The notes under the pieces were generated by a model. The model saw only the letters and a list, made by a program, of their open reading frames with translations, was not told the origin of the DNA and ran no database searches. Shown piece after piece: positions 45,482 through 56,585 of a DNA stretch of 64,000 nucleotides (position 1 is the first letter of the stretch; every line of letters begins with the position of its first letter). The translations under genes and the position numbers were made by a program. The stretch is from Trichaptum fuscoviolaceum (Eukaryota > Basidiomycota > Agaricomycetes > Hymenochaetales > Trichaptaceae), in NCBI GenBank assembly GCA_910574455.1, contig CAJSYZ010000010.1:2854645-2918644 (forward strand). Direction: 5' to 3'.

Positions 45482-46613
45482 ATGAACGGCACATCCTTTC
45501 CTACGGAGATCTTTGCAACCATCTTTGAAGAATTCATATCCGCACACACAATACGAGCGCACTGGATAGAAGACGATATCAGTCTTACTCCTCGGTGGTA
45601 CCTTACACCTCTCCGTCGAGTATCCAAGAAGTGGTACGCAATCGGCGTAAAGTACCTATATCAATCCATTGCTATGGGAAGCTCAGGACCACAAGCTGCG
45701 GAAGCTTTGCGCAGCACATTGGAGGCGAATTCTCAGTTAGCTGCATTCGTCAAGCGGATACAATTAGGCATTGAAGCTTCTAGACGACGAACCGGTTGGT
45801 CGGGAACAAATACCGGCCTTCTGCGGCTTTGTCCAAACGTGGTACACATCGAGATACACGGGTTCGATGATCTGGATTATATCATTAGAGCATTGAGAAA
45901 AAAGTCACTCGTCTCGTTCTCCATAAGCACGCTGTGCCTATCACACACCGGTTACTGCAGGACAGGTATGCTCTCGCAGATATTTAGTCTGATGCAAAAC
46001 TGGCCGAAGCTTCGAAGCATCGAGGTGGATGGCTTTTACGAGGATGCGGAAGAGATACCACTGGATGTTTCTCACCCCTGCTCAAACCTCCGAGAAATCA
46101 GCATCTCACACACTGCTATACATCCCCCCTCTTATGCAGCTCTACGTGCAATGTGCAGCAGCGGTGTAACTAAGCTTTCTGTCAAGCTAAGTAACAAAAC
46201 GACACACGAATTGTGTGAATGTTTACGCACATGGTTCGCGACACTCGAGGTTTTTAGGGTAAACATCACCGACGTAGATCCCTCATCATACCAATCTCTG
46301 AACGAGGCAATGGCGACGCTAACGAAGCTCCGGGTACTGGGATTCAATGGAGCACGGCGTTATATCGAGACTCCCGTGTCTTGAGCAAATTTATTGCTAT
46401 CCAGACCCATAGACCGATGAAGAACGTGAATGTGGGCAACAACTTCACACTCTTCCTCAAGACTTGGAGAGATTCCCCTCCCTTAGTTACATTGGTGGAT
46501 TCATCTTCTTGTCTACTGAAAAAGAATCCCCATTTTGGGATATATTTCACAGAAGAGGAATTCAGATAGGATTTGACGAGAACAGTTTCTTCTGTAATGA
46601 ACTTCGTTCATAA
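45482..46613 (+). pseudogene. F-box/LRR-like family member F, one frameshift and one stop
   Basis: Open for 300 residues from ATG 45482 (MNGTSFPTEIFATIFEEFIS) through the core WYLTPLRRVSKKWYAIGVKY and LYQSIAMGSS to LTKLRVLGFNGARR. There it leaves the frame and stops at 46384. The C-terminal part continues in the next frame (SRLPCLEQIYCYP, a stop, then QQLHTLPQDLERFPSLSYIG and FHRRGIQIGFDEN) to a TAA at 46611-46613. It is the inverted paralogue of intact copy G. The truncated 300-residue product could still be made, but the expected end of the protein is lost. Confidence 0.75.
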
Positions 46614-46619
46614 CTATAT

Positions 46620-48360
46620 ACCACTGGTAGCTTATTGGGCTAACTGATGACCTTCATTTTCTTGCTGTATCTCACAGTAGATTTTACAAATTGTATAGCT
46701 TTGTCTTTTACAACAGTGTCCATGCAATAAAGTTTTGTTTCTGCTGAGCAATGGGTAGATACCAGTTAGTGTTTCTTGCACCTTGACATCTGTTTTGTAA
46801 ACATCTTGCTGCCAGACAAATTGTGACCCAAAGCGAGTGCTGGAAAATTCTTTGGCTGTGCATCTCCGCAAATAATGGATTGGGCTCAAATGACTTCATC
46901 ATCACGGATATTGTTCTTCCTTGCGCAGTATGCGGATATCACAATCCTCCAGGTTGCATTAACAAAAAGGTCATCTGGGTTGAAGAATATGCACCTCAGA
47001 CGCTAAAATCGCTGCACTGCATGTAGAAGTTTGCGGTGAACACAAATTGCACAATTCACACACAGTGCTATTATCTGACCTCTGTCTTTCCCAAAAGTTC
47101 AATATGTGATGCAAGCGGGTTGGCGATTGCTTCAGTGACATTTCATAATGACGTGCCAATGTGAGTTATTGGAAAGAAATGCATTGATTATACATCTGAT
47201 TTATGTTGCAGGACAACTTGGAGAAAGCGAGGACGGCGACGGTATGATTGCAGTCTGATACCCGTGCGTTAGCGCAAATAAATGATTAATGTCTGATATT
47301 TTAGACAAATCTTGCTCCATTTGGGGGGTTGCCATGCTATTTGGTTCGCAGCCTTTCCACTACAGCCTGTCGGCGAATGTGCAACATCCATATCTTCCGT
47401 TTCTCCATCGCAAGGTAATTTGCCGTGCTTTACCCATAATTTCTCACTATGAATATTGCTGGCCCCGAAATGTCACGGAATAGTACAAACTCGTGTTCTG
47501 GGCTTATTGAAACAAATGTCCATCCCAAATGGCTCATTGCTATAGGAGGAATCATGACAGATTGGATGATTTGTATCATGTCGCACATTTAGACGAAAGA
47601 GTCGGCACTGTCACCGAGACAACATATGTCGAGGTATTCACTACATCTGGAAATTTCGGGAGTACCTTAGTATTGTGGGGTGGCGGTAACCTTCTCCATG
47701 TCTCTTAAATGTCGGCCGCTCAGGAGATGGAAAGTCTTCAGTGGACGAGGCAAGTTTGGACGCACGAGAAAGCTCCGGTTAAAGACAAAGCAAGAAAAGG
47801 TCCATGGAGCTTGTCTGCTCGCAAACACCAGATTCCGAGAGGTGAAAGCTTTAGACCACTGAGATTGGTACAAAGAAATTGGCGTTTGAGCTTGCAGAAT
47901 GCAGATGGGTGATGGTCACGGTATCCGAAGGTTAGAACAAACATGTGCAAATAGGGGCACGACTTTGCCCTGCAAGCGACTTCCTCTTTCTTGATCCACA
48001 TCTTGCTCTTTTTCTAATGGTGGTCACTTTTATCTTCTTCTCTATTTAAACTTCTTAATAAATCGACTAGAAGCGTAGCTGGCCCTAAGATAGTGGCGAC
48101 GCTCCCGTACACTGGCATGCTCGGTCCAGTGGCGCAGTTTCCACAAGTACACTGGTCGTCTCTACATCGCTATCCAACCTTTGCTAAAACCTCTTATCTC
48201 GGATGAGCTCTGCATGTGACAATACAGATACAGCTGTGTAAGGAAATTCTAGTCAAGACATTGTGAGCAGTATCTCGTTTGTAGGTTGTGCAGTTGGGCT
48301 TACTGAACTTGCACTGTTCGCATTCTTCTTCTCAGGCTGCTTAGACACACTCCATTTGTT
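46620..48360. other. No gene recognised
   Basis: Part (46.95-47.15 kb) is the inverted counterpart of 29.6-29.8 kb. The rest (47.2-48.1 kb) is not seen elsewhere in the window. Short frames lack family features. Confidence 0.4.
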
Positions 48361-48369
48361 GAACTTATG

Positions 48370-49600
48370 AAGTGCGCAATGCAGACGTATGGGCACCTGG
48401 ACGGCATATCCGACGTATTCGTAAATGATGATGAGCTAGATCTCCTGAACCTGAAGGAAGGGGATACAAGGCTGGCGTTTCACTGGGATCATGGTGCGTT
48501 ATCGATAGACTCGAGGAACTGTATAAACTGATGGTATTGCCGGCCAGGCGATGACTTATGCGTCCATTGGCCTTACAATAACGCTTCCGGGCGCGCTGCC
48601 CATGGTGCGCCATAGGCTCCTTCGCTGGCCGGCAGTCCAGGACACGGCGGAGGGAATACCACAGATATGGTCCTAGGCGAAGGCAAAGGAGGGCTTTGCC
48701 ATGGCGCTGTGCCTGCAGCTCAAATGGTACATCGTCCGCTGGTCATCGTACTTCAACAGCGGGTTCAAGGAGGGCGTGGACAAGGTGAGTCGGTCAAGGG
48801 AACGCGCGTAAGGGTGCCGAGAGCTGATTTGCACCCCGCTCATGCAGTGGTGGCACAAGGGTCTGATCAAGACGCAACTGCACGTTATCCTGAAGAGCGG
48901 CGAGTTTCACGTGCTGCAAGCTCAGTATACCGAGCTTCATTTTCTGCGGCTTTGGCACTCGCGTTGGAGAACTACATCCTGCTCGTGTCCGTGGACGGCA
49001 TCTACCAACACGCGCTCGAGGTCTGGCTCGCGTACAGAATGCCTTCTCCACCCTGTCAATGGCAGATACACGCTACTTGAGCACCCGCTCGGGTTGCGTA
49101 TCTGCTCACCTCGCTGGCGTAGAGCGCACAGTGGGTGGCGATCCTGTCTTCTTAGTCGGAATGATGATACTGATTGCAGGCACCGAATAATCAAGGTCTT
49201 TCGGCGCGCTGCTCGTCGTTTCCAAGTACAATGGTTTCAACGACCTTGCGGCTCATACTTCCAGTTCGGGGACTGGCAGTTGCTCTGCCGTATGTTGCAC
49301 CTTTTCGTGCCGAACCCGGGGTTGGCTATTTTCAATCCAGTGACGCTTTGCGTGGTCCTCTTGGCTTTGCGTTGCTCGGTGGGCTTCTGTTCAACACGCA
49401 ACCCGTGAACTTCGTCTCCTCAATGTGTATTCGTAATTTCCTCTACCTGGCGCTTCATCCTACTTCTGTCTTTCTCCCGTCTTCGACCTTTTCTATGGTA
49501 TCCCTCGAAAGGTCCCGCTCCGCCTTTCAAGGCGACTCGTATCCCATATCTGCTGCCCCTGCCAGGGAATCTGCTTGATATTTGCGAGTGTGTTATATGG
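48370..49600 (+). pseudogene. Duplicated relict of an unrecognised gene (copy 2)
   Basis: Inverted counterpart of 28020-29190. Reads YGHLDGISDVFVNDDELDLL, LAFHWDHGALSIDS and, after a break, MALCLQLKWYIVRWSSYFNS to EGVDK. A GTGAGT...TGCAG intron at about 48784-48846 follows, then WWHKGLIKTQLHVILKSGE and, in another frame, ENYILLVSVDGIYQHALEVW. Further frame changes follow, so no continuous product is possible. The final part near 49550 reads ATRIPYLLPLPGNLLDICE. The product is not recognised. Confidence 0.5.
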
Positions 49601-49609
49601 TACATACAT

Positions 49610-50416
49610 TTTTGTATTTTTTAACAAAATGAATAATTTCATGCGGTTACGGACAGTACTTTATGGGTTACAGTAGATGACTCGTGTGTCCCTACATGAC
49701 TGGTGTTGGATTTTATCGCAGTCTCAGCTGATCAGCGCAGTGGACAGGAGTCACAGGACGCAATTAATCTCCATCAGCTAAGCCGAAGACAGCGTGGTCA
49801 CTGGGTGTGCGACCCTAGCCCGCGTTGATGCAGTCTTCTCTCCTTCCTTGCTCTACTCCCGTAGGGAACTTGTGCTGTTTCCTTGGGACAATATGGTGCA
49901 AATTAGGCTGATGGTTCGCACATGATCACCACATACCAGGTTGCTGTCCAAGTACAGTGGGTTCGTAAGGTCTCTACCAGAGTGCACCTCTCATCGGCAT
50001 CCGAATTCGCTATCGCACTGCTGCTGGCTGGTGGAAATGGCGGGAGAAATAGCTACTGTGACGACTTGGATAGAAGCCCGGGAGGCTTTTGCCTGCGCAT
50101 GTGTCACCGTGATTCATATTCTTGCTGGGCCCGTAGTTCGCTCCCGGAAAAGTACGAGTTTTTCTGATGCGCTTTGACCGTGAGTCATAATCACCAGCTC
50201 CATAGATAAGTATAGCAACTGACTCGTTTACTGTGCATTTTTATACGGCAATGCTTTTGATCCAGGTAGCGCAGCTGTGGCTCAAAGTGCGTGGGAAACA
50301 TAACTACGGTGAGGGTTTAAAAAGTGAATGTAACAACCAGTGTAGCAGCATCGCTCTTCTGACTTCAATCACTACCAGCACTACTCCAGGACTCTCCATA
50401 CTTTACAAGCGATTCG
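49610..50416 (+). repeat. Duplicated upstream region of copy E
   Basis: 49620-49980 belongs to duplication Q. From about 50080 the DNA matches the region upstream of copies C, D and H (CACCAGCTCCATAGATAAGT, TATACGGCAATGCTTTTGAT, GTGAGGGTTTAAAAAGTGAA). 50180-50416 is nearly identical in reverse to 44392-44630. Confidence 0.6.
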
Positions 50417-52027
50417 ATGAATGACATACCGCTCGAAGAAACGTCGATGTACGCCTGCTAATCATGACTCTCATATAGAATTTGAGGCTAATAAATATGC
50501 TTTCCTGACACCAGCGCTTATCCAAATAGCCCATCGTTACCTACCGAACTTTTGACGCTAATAATCGAAAGCTTCATACTGATATACTCTTTCACGAGGA
50601 GAAGTAACTCGCCCTTCGCGGAGTCTGTCAGGTTTACCCCACAGTGGTACCTTTTACCGCTACTTCGGGTGTCTAGGCTATGGCATGCGATAGCCGTGAA
50701 ATACCTATACCAGTCCATAGCTGTAGGAAGCCATGCACCATTTCAACACCCTGTGCATGGTATGCGGCGTGACAAACACAGCTGGAACATAGAGAAAAGG
50801 ATTTCTGCCAAGCAGCAAAAGCGAACGGGACACGAGGTTGCGTTAGACTTGTACAGAACGTTAGCAACAAATCGTTCGCTAGCAGCATTGATTACGACTC
50901 TGCAACTGGGTATTGAAGTCATCTATCGGCAGGAGAGTGAGAAGATTGTGGGGCCACCTGTTGATCGATACTGGATCTTCGACAACCCCAATTTCCACTC
51001 ATCTTGTACGCAAACACACAGCAGAATTCTCGACATCCCCTATGTCAAGTCATCTTGGACGGAAGCACACAGCAGAATTCTGCAGATCTGTCCAAACGTC
51101 GAACATGTCGACATTCGCGGATTTAACTCTCGGAGACTTGGCGCCCTGATTGACGTGCTGGGGAAGAAGTCACTTGTCAATTTCTCCATATCCGCATGCA
51201 ACCTATCAAGTACCAAGTGGGTCAAGAATCCGCCTGTGGGACACTTCTCACTTTTGACCGGTCTGATGCAGAAATGGCCGAAGATTCGAGGCATTCGAGT
51301 GGAGAAATTCCTTGATGCAGATATGACAGAACGTCCGGTGAACTTTGTTGCGTCTCAGGTCTCTGGATGCTGTCCAGACCTCCGAGAAATCATCATCACC
51401 GGCGCTGTTCTGCGCCCCGATATGTATAGGGCTCTACGCACCATGTGCAGTAGCAGTATAACGAAGCTCGCTGTTTCTCTACACGGTCGCCAAGCTGGAA
51501 ACAGGGGTGATGAATCGGTAGATGCACTTTGCGAGTGCCTCCGCTCATGGTCTCCGACCCTTGCGTATTTCAAGGTAGACATAATGCATCACAACGACCG
51601 TGACTCATATCAGCCTTTGAATGATGCTATGCGTACGTTAGGGGAGCTTCGGGAGCTACAATTCGAGAGAATGAAGCTAGATCTTGGCACCATATCGGGA
51701 CTTCCGCGACTCCAATGTCTCGCGTACCTTCCGCACTATAGGTGGAGCAAGGAAGAGACACAGACCCTCTCCAATTACCTGGAAAGCACGGAGAAGTTTC
51801 CCTCGCTAAATTTCATTGTGGATGACAGGCTCACGGTGGACAACGGTTTTATAGAGATTTGCCGGAGCCGGGGCATTCAGCTAGCCAGCAGTGCTCAGCA
51901 GAGAACTCAGGAAACGGCTTTCTTGTTTAACGATTCATCCCATATGCACGGGGGAACTTCCTTCATTAAATATCTATGTGAGCGACAGGCTTACAGTAGA
52001 CGATGGGTTTCTAGACACCTGCCATAG
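50417..52027 (+). CDS. F-box/LRR-like protein E, intact
   Basis: Exon 1 (50417-50448, MNDIPLEETS) joins by a 66-bp intron (GTACGC donor, ACACCAG acceptor) to exon 2 (50515-52027), giving an open frame of 514 residues. F-box PSLPTELLTLIIESF lies at about residues 17-31, core WYLLPLLRVSRLWH and YLYQSIAVGSHAPF at about 55-80, and a basic linker follows. Leucine-rich strands include HVDIRGFNSRRLGALI, CCPDLREIIITGAVLRP, LRSWSPTLAYFKVDI and LGELRELQFERMKLDL. A HSRIL repeat near residue 180 is absent from C and D. The last about 40 residues come from a partly duplicated end. It is the only member of the C/D/E/H subgroup that reads through. Role as SCF substrate adaptor is inference. Confidence 0.78.
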
Positions 52028-52100
52028 CTGGAGCATTCAGTTAGCCAGCGGTAAACTCGGGAAACGGCTTTCTCATTTAATGGTCCATCGACTTTATATT
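51811..52100 (+). repeat. Tandem duplication at the 3' end of copy E
   Basis: 51811-51925 (reading SLNFIVDDRLTVDNGF, IQLASS) is followed by a second version at about 51958-52090 (SLNIYVSDRLTVDDGF, IQLASGKLGKRL) in a different frame. The annotated stop at 52027 falls in the second unit. The original C-terminus is therefore uncertain. Confidence 0.7.
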
Positions 52101-53378
52101 CGGGTCCGTATTCAATGTCCATATGTATACTTCTGTATGCTTCATCCTATGCATGTTGTTTCTCCCATCATCTTATTATCCGTTATTCTTCACTTGTTAA
52201 GTTCTATAATGGTGCTGTATATATGTGGGCTACGTTCAATTAGAACTGTTGTCCATTCTGATTCTGAAGGACTATGTCAACTTGGACCTGCTGGGATTTG
52301 GGACTCAGCTGAGAGTCCAAGATTGAAAGTACTACTATCATATTTCTTGGATGGTCAGGTGTTCTTTCTTGCTCTTGATTGCATTGCTTCATGGTAGAGC
52401 ACCGTGAGATTGCTTAAATTGATGCTCCGCTTAAAATGAAACACCGAGTCAGCCGGTGTCCGACTCAGGCTACGCCCGCGTCTTCAAGTTCTTACCGCGT
52501 TTCTCTCGTTCTGAAGAATCTGAAAACCTTTTACTCCTCGTTCAATTCTTCCTCAAAGCATCAAACTCATAAAAAGCAGAACAGCTCTGTCCTTATTATT
52601 GGATGGTTAGCCTTCAAACGTCTCCGTTCCACATCGACTTGATTCAATAGCTAAGTGACCAATCGACATTTTTGGCGACCGCCTTTAGCACCTTGTGGTC
52701 CTTTTCTGCTACTTTCAATTCCAATTTCACTATCTAAATCCAGTCGCTCTGCCCTCTTCGATGGGAAGCATCACGCAAGAGGTTCCGAGGCTTGCTAACT
52801 CGCTTTATTCTGCGCCTTTCAAGCCAACCGAGGTGAAGCTGGAGTTCTAGAGGAAGACCGTGTCAGAAAGCCAGGAGGAGATAAGGAGGAAGGCCGTTGA
52901 AACTCGGAATGGGAGAGTAGCGGTGTCATTCCTCGAGGGAGGATTTTGCTGCAACGATGGCTAATTATTGTAAGAAGAACATAGTGAGTCATCGTATCTT
53001 TTCTGTGTACAATAGGGCTCTGACAGCCGACCTGCAGCGAGACAATGCAAGTCCGGCGGGCTGTATTCTCCAATACTCTATATTCTTATCCAGAAGTTTA
53101 TAGAAACACGCATTACATGCAAATCGCAAGTTCATCAGTTTCGGTCTGCATTAACTATGACTCTCAATGGTAAAGCCCAGTTAATGAAGTGTATGGAAGA
53201 ACTCAAGTGAACTTATCGAGACAGAACTTCAATGACAGGACTCTTTTAACAGGACATATGACAGCAGCCAGAAAGTGTTTATGCAGATCAGATCGATAGT
53301 ACATGCACCACTTACACACTTGCTATCTGCACTCTAGAATACTTGGCTCTCTATCAGATCTTACCTCTGACTAGGCTG
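52100..53378. other. Duplicated intergenic DNA
   Basis: 52240-52500 resembles the 3' flank of copy C, and 52500-52870 is the inverted partner of 41.94-42.32 kb. No gene is supported; short ORFs are shadows. Confidence 0.45.
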
Positions 53379-54938
53379 CTATTTTGTACTGCCAGTGCTA
53401 CCTGTTGGCAAAAGAAGGAACTCCACAATACCAGCTCGAGACGCTTTTGCCTGCTCATCCGACATCATGATCCTATTGGGATCGCTCCCGGATAGGTACT
53501 CCACCACCCGCTGTAGCTTGATCTTCCCCTTCAGGCCGGAATCGCGCTGGACAAGCAGCTCAGCGAGGATGCGGATGTTCGGGACATGCCCGTGCCGCCC
53601 CTCGAGCACAAGCTTGTTGAGCCTGTCGCCGTGCCACCAGTCATTGGCCGTGAAGATATCCGGGCTGGCGTCGCAGAGCGCGAGCATAATTGCCCCCAGG
53701 CTGAATATGTCTGCCTGCTCGCGGTCCTTCACGAAGCTCGCACTCCCGTCTATCATTGTCCTCTCCGCCCAGATCTTTCCTACCAGTCCGTGCAGCTCTG
53801 GCGCGCACCAGTCCTTATCAAGAGAAGACGCGCTGAGGTCGGTGAGGGTGACGATGGCGTGCTTGTCTGCGATGATCTCTCTGATGCCCGACTCGCCCTC
53901 CAGCGGGCGCGAGGAGACTAGTGTGTCTTCCGTGTGCCCGATGTTGATGATTGCGGGGCTCAGCGAGCCGTGCAGCACGATACCCTTATCGTGTAGCGTC
54001 TTCAGTTCTTTCGCCAGCGCGAGGGAAGTTTGGACCGTATTCTGGTATCCCTTTCCTCCATTCAGCACACCCAGATGTTGATTTCCCTGTGGCATTTCCA
54101 GGCATGCGAGTAGTGTTTGCTCGTCTTGAACCTTTCCCTGGCGCAGGAAACCATATGCTTCCGTTGGTTCAGGTCCACCACCGACGACGATCAAGAAGAT
54201 GTAGAAGAGCGCTGTTTGCGCGTTCTTGTGTCTCTTCTTCTCGTTCTCGATGTGTCTTTCCAGCATATTCGGATCACGATACAGCACAAGCACGAACTCC
54301 GTTCTATCGCTATCCGCCTGCACACGGAAGCGGACTGACCGCTGTTCTCTCTCACTGAAATCCTGGTTACTCTCCCTACGTTCATGAAGCAGCGCCACGG
54401 GCTGCATGGTCACCACATCAAGCAGAGAGCGAATGTTCACCTCCTGCTTCCCGAATCGCATCACCGGCCTCGTAATGGGTCTCGGCGGTTGTTTGGCCGC
54501 CACGCTCGCCCTGGAGATTTTCGCCTCCGCCTCCGCCGCAAGACGTGCCGCTTCTTCTGCCGCCTTTTCGGCCTTTTCGCGCTCCTCTTGGGCCTTCCGC
54601 AGCGCCTCCTCTGCCCTTTTCTGCAGTCGCTCAAACTCGAGCTTCCGTGCCGCGTCGCTCGCCTTCGTGACTGGGGGCAAGTTCGCCCTAGGGCTCTTGG
54701 CGGCCTCCGCTGCTTCGTGCTCGGCCTTTTTCTTCGCCTTTATAGCCTCCAGTTCGCGCTGCGCACGCTCCTTTGCTTCTTGCTGCGCCTTTGCGTGGCC
54801 GCTGGCGCTGGAGACTTTGATCCCGATCAGGTCGCTTCGCCTGGGCGCGGATGGTGTAGATGTGGTAGATGCAGGCGGACGAGCTGTTGCCTTCTTCTCT
54901 TCAGCTGCGCGAGTTGCTGCACTGGCGCTTGACGTCAT
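53379..54938 (-). CDS. Coiled-coil pseudokinase-like protein, copy 2
   Basis: 519-residue uninterrupted frame, close paralogue of 39531-41069 in inverted position. The N-terminus has a longer Ser/Thr/Pro stretch (ARPPASTTSTPSAPRR). It then has the coiled coil (RAQRELEAIKAKKKAEHEAA and more), RFGKQEVNIRSLLDVVT, FVLVLYRDPNMLERHIENE and the kinase-like half with HGSLSP instead of a catalytic-Asp loop, LTDLSAS and CAPELHG. Short insertions and deletions relative to copy 1 keep the frame (EGRHGHV versus EGRRAARGHV), suggesting that both are under selection or are young. Function and substrate are unknown; lack of HRD Asp argues against catalysis. Confidence 0.72.
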   Translation of the reverse strand: MTSSASAATRAAEEKKATARPPASTTSTPSAPRRSDLIGIKVSSASGHAKAQQEAKERAQRELEAIKAKKKAEHEAAEAAKSPRANLPPVTKASDAARKLEFERLQKRAEEALRKAQEEREKAEKAAEEAARLAAEAEAKISRASVAAKQPPRPITRPVMRFGKQEVNIRSLLDVVTMQPVALLHERRESNQDFSEREQRSVRFRVQADSDRTEFVLVLYRDPNMLERHIENEKKRHKNAQTALFYIFLIVVGGGPEPTEAYGFLRQGKVQDEQTLLACLEMPQGNQHLGVLNGGKGYQNTVQTSLALAKELKTLHDKGIVLHGSLSPAIINIGHTEDTLVSSRPLEGESGIREIIADKHAIVTLTDLSASSLDKDWCAPELHGLVGKIWAERTMIDGSASFVKDREQADIFSLGAIMLALCDASPDIFTANDWWHGDRLNKLVLEGRHGHVPNIRILAELLVQRDSGLKGKIKLQRVVEYLSGSDPNRIMMSDEQAKASRAGIVEFLLLPTGSTGSTK

Positions 54939-56030
54939 GTTTTGCCTCTACTCCTTCAAACCTGAGACTCCAGACTGTCAGCCACTTGTCGATCTCTCCT
55001 CGGGAGATCCACGTTATCGTGAGTGCCACGAGTCGCTCTTCGTTTATATGTACTTATTTCGCAAGATCTATAACCAAGATATCCATAATTATTTTTACCA
55101 GTGATTAACTGAGTCAAGAATCCTCGTAGCCTTCGCCACAAGGATCGGCTACGCCACAACGGCGCCACACGCTCCCATATGGGCTAATATGAAGGAGATC
55201 ATGGCATATTTAGGACATGTGAGCATAGCGGGCTGCATTAACTAGAACACTTTAGCTCGCTGCGCTAATATTGTCCATCTCCGCACAGATAATGTCCGCT
55301 CCGGGCCACTGTCGGCTGGAATAGCCAGCATTAGGTTGAAGTCAAATTGGATGAGCGGTAGTACTCTGCACCCTTCTCCACAGCCGAGTGTGGCGGGATA
55401 AGCAGAGACTGATTACCTTTGTGGCGAGTGTCCTTGGCAGAGGATATAAGAGCTGACTCGGAGATGATGGCCATAATACCTGCAAGACTCATGCTGCTAC
55501 CCCATACCCTGGATTTATCAAGTTCTTGTTGCTTTGACCGAATTGACGGCTTGAAGAAATGTGCCTGGATGGATTGTACACCCCGGCGATGCGCAGGCTC
55601 TGTATCCCGTGTTAGAGTACAATACCGGTTCAACCCGGATTATATAATATATTTCCTTTTTCGTTAATTTGCAATTACATCATCAGGGAAACTACTTTTT
55701 GCTTATGGCGACTGACGCGTCCTGACGCGTCCTGATTTGGCTGGCACCTGTCTGAAGGGTCGCGACTTCGTCTGAAAATACACTGACTGCCTTAACTCAC
55801 TGAAATAAGGAGTGTCTCAGGATGCAAGCCGTCTCTCAGTACATCAGAGAGCAAGCCAGGATTTCAGCGCTCAAGTGTAATATAGGACTTAGAATTTTCA
55901 ACAAACTTTGTTGTGTCCAAAACAGGAAATTTGATGATGTTGGTTGAACTTGAAGGCGGACTTGTCGATGCCTTTTCCTCCTTACCATGCTGACTTACCG
56001 CACTCACTACACTCCTTTTGACACCCTCTG
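54939..56030. other. Upstream DNA of pseudokinase copy 2 and flank
   Basis: 55180-55460 is the inverted partner of about 38.96-39.24 kb (shared AAAGACACTCGCC motif). 55640-56030 holds no recognised gene. Confidence 0.45.
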
Positions 56031-56039
56031 AACTTGCAC

Positions 56040-56402
56040 AGTGAAATCTGGCCGTCAATCAGAACGCGCAGGACCCGGCGCAGTACCAATCCGCACGCAA
56101 GAACAATATCTACACACAGTCACCTCCCAACAGGCGGGCGCTGCCACTCTACACTGTGCTGTTCAACAAGCTCGCCGATGCAGATCCAAGCAACAATGAC
56201 TTCTTCCAGCCGATGTTCGAAAAGGATTGGCGCGAGGCGCAGCTGCGCTTCGGCGGCGATGTCCGTGGCTTGGCAAACAAACACGATAACCTCCAGGGCA
56301 TGAGCATCAAGGGGAATGATCGACGATTGAGTTGCCTTCATCGATGAAGTGCATGCACACGGGATATACTTCATGGTGGATCTCACTGTTGGTACCATGG
56401 GT
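56040..56402 (+). pseudogene. Alpha-1,3-glucan synthase fragment
   Basis: The frame reads RALPLYTVLFNKLADADPSN, NDFFQPMFEKDWREAQLRFG and GDVRGLANKHDNLQGMSIKG. After a deletion it continues FIDEVHAHGIYFMVDLTVGT. These are characteristic of the N-terminal alpha-amylase-like domain of Ags/Mok cell-wall alpha-1,3-glucan synthases. About 60 residues normally between the two parts (with the GTPF segment) are missing. About 120 codons of a protein usually over 2000 residues remain, so it is a relic. The right edge runs into the GGTCGGGTCGGG terminus that I assign to the hAT element. Confidence 0.72.
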
Positions 56403-56411
56403 ATAGTCCTC

Positions 56412-56585
56412 AAAGGTCGGGTCGGGTCGGGTCAGGGCATGTTTGGTCTGACCCCCGACCCGACCGGGTCAGGGAATTTAGTCAAACTGCTGACCCTGAC
56501 CCTGACCCTCATTGGCCCTTGGGGTCGGGCCAAAGCGGGTCGGGCCAGGGTCAGGCCGGGGTCGACCCCGGGTCACCACATTAGA
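56412..56585. repeat. Probable 3' terminus of the hAT element
   Basis: Multiple GGGTCGGGTC / GACCCGACCC / GGGTCAGGG units in both orientations over 170 bp, as seen at ends of many fungal hAT elements. It lies just downstream of the transposase stop (56650) and abuts the alpha-glucan synthase fragment. No convincing inverted partner was found beyond 61.7 kb, so the 5' end may be lost or diverged. Confidence 0.55.

Larger units (their letters stand above)
45300..49990 (+). repeat. Arm 2 of inverted duplication Q
   Basis: Inverted counterpart of 27550-31640: F-box copy F, then shared short segments near 47.1 kb, the relict gene at 48.4-49.6 kb and shared non-coding DNA at 49.6-49.98 kb. It contains extra DNA (about 47.2-48.1 kb) not found in arm 1. 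Confidence 0.7.
49950..55640 (-). repeat. Right arm of inverted duplication R
   Basis: Mirror image of 38.9-44.9 kb: F-box copy E (+), shared non-coding segment, pseudokinase copy 2 (-) and its upstream region (matching about 38.96-39.18 kb). Confidence 0.75.
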
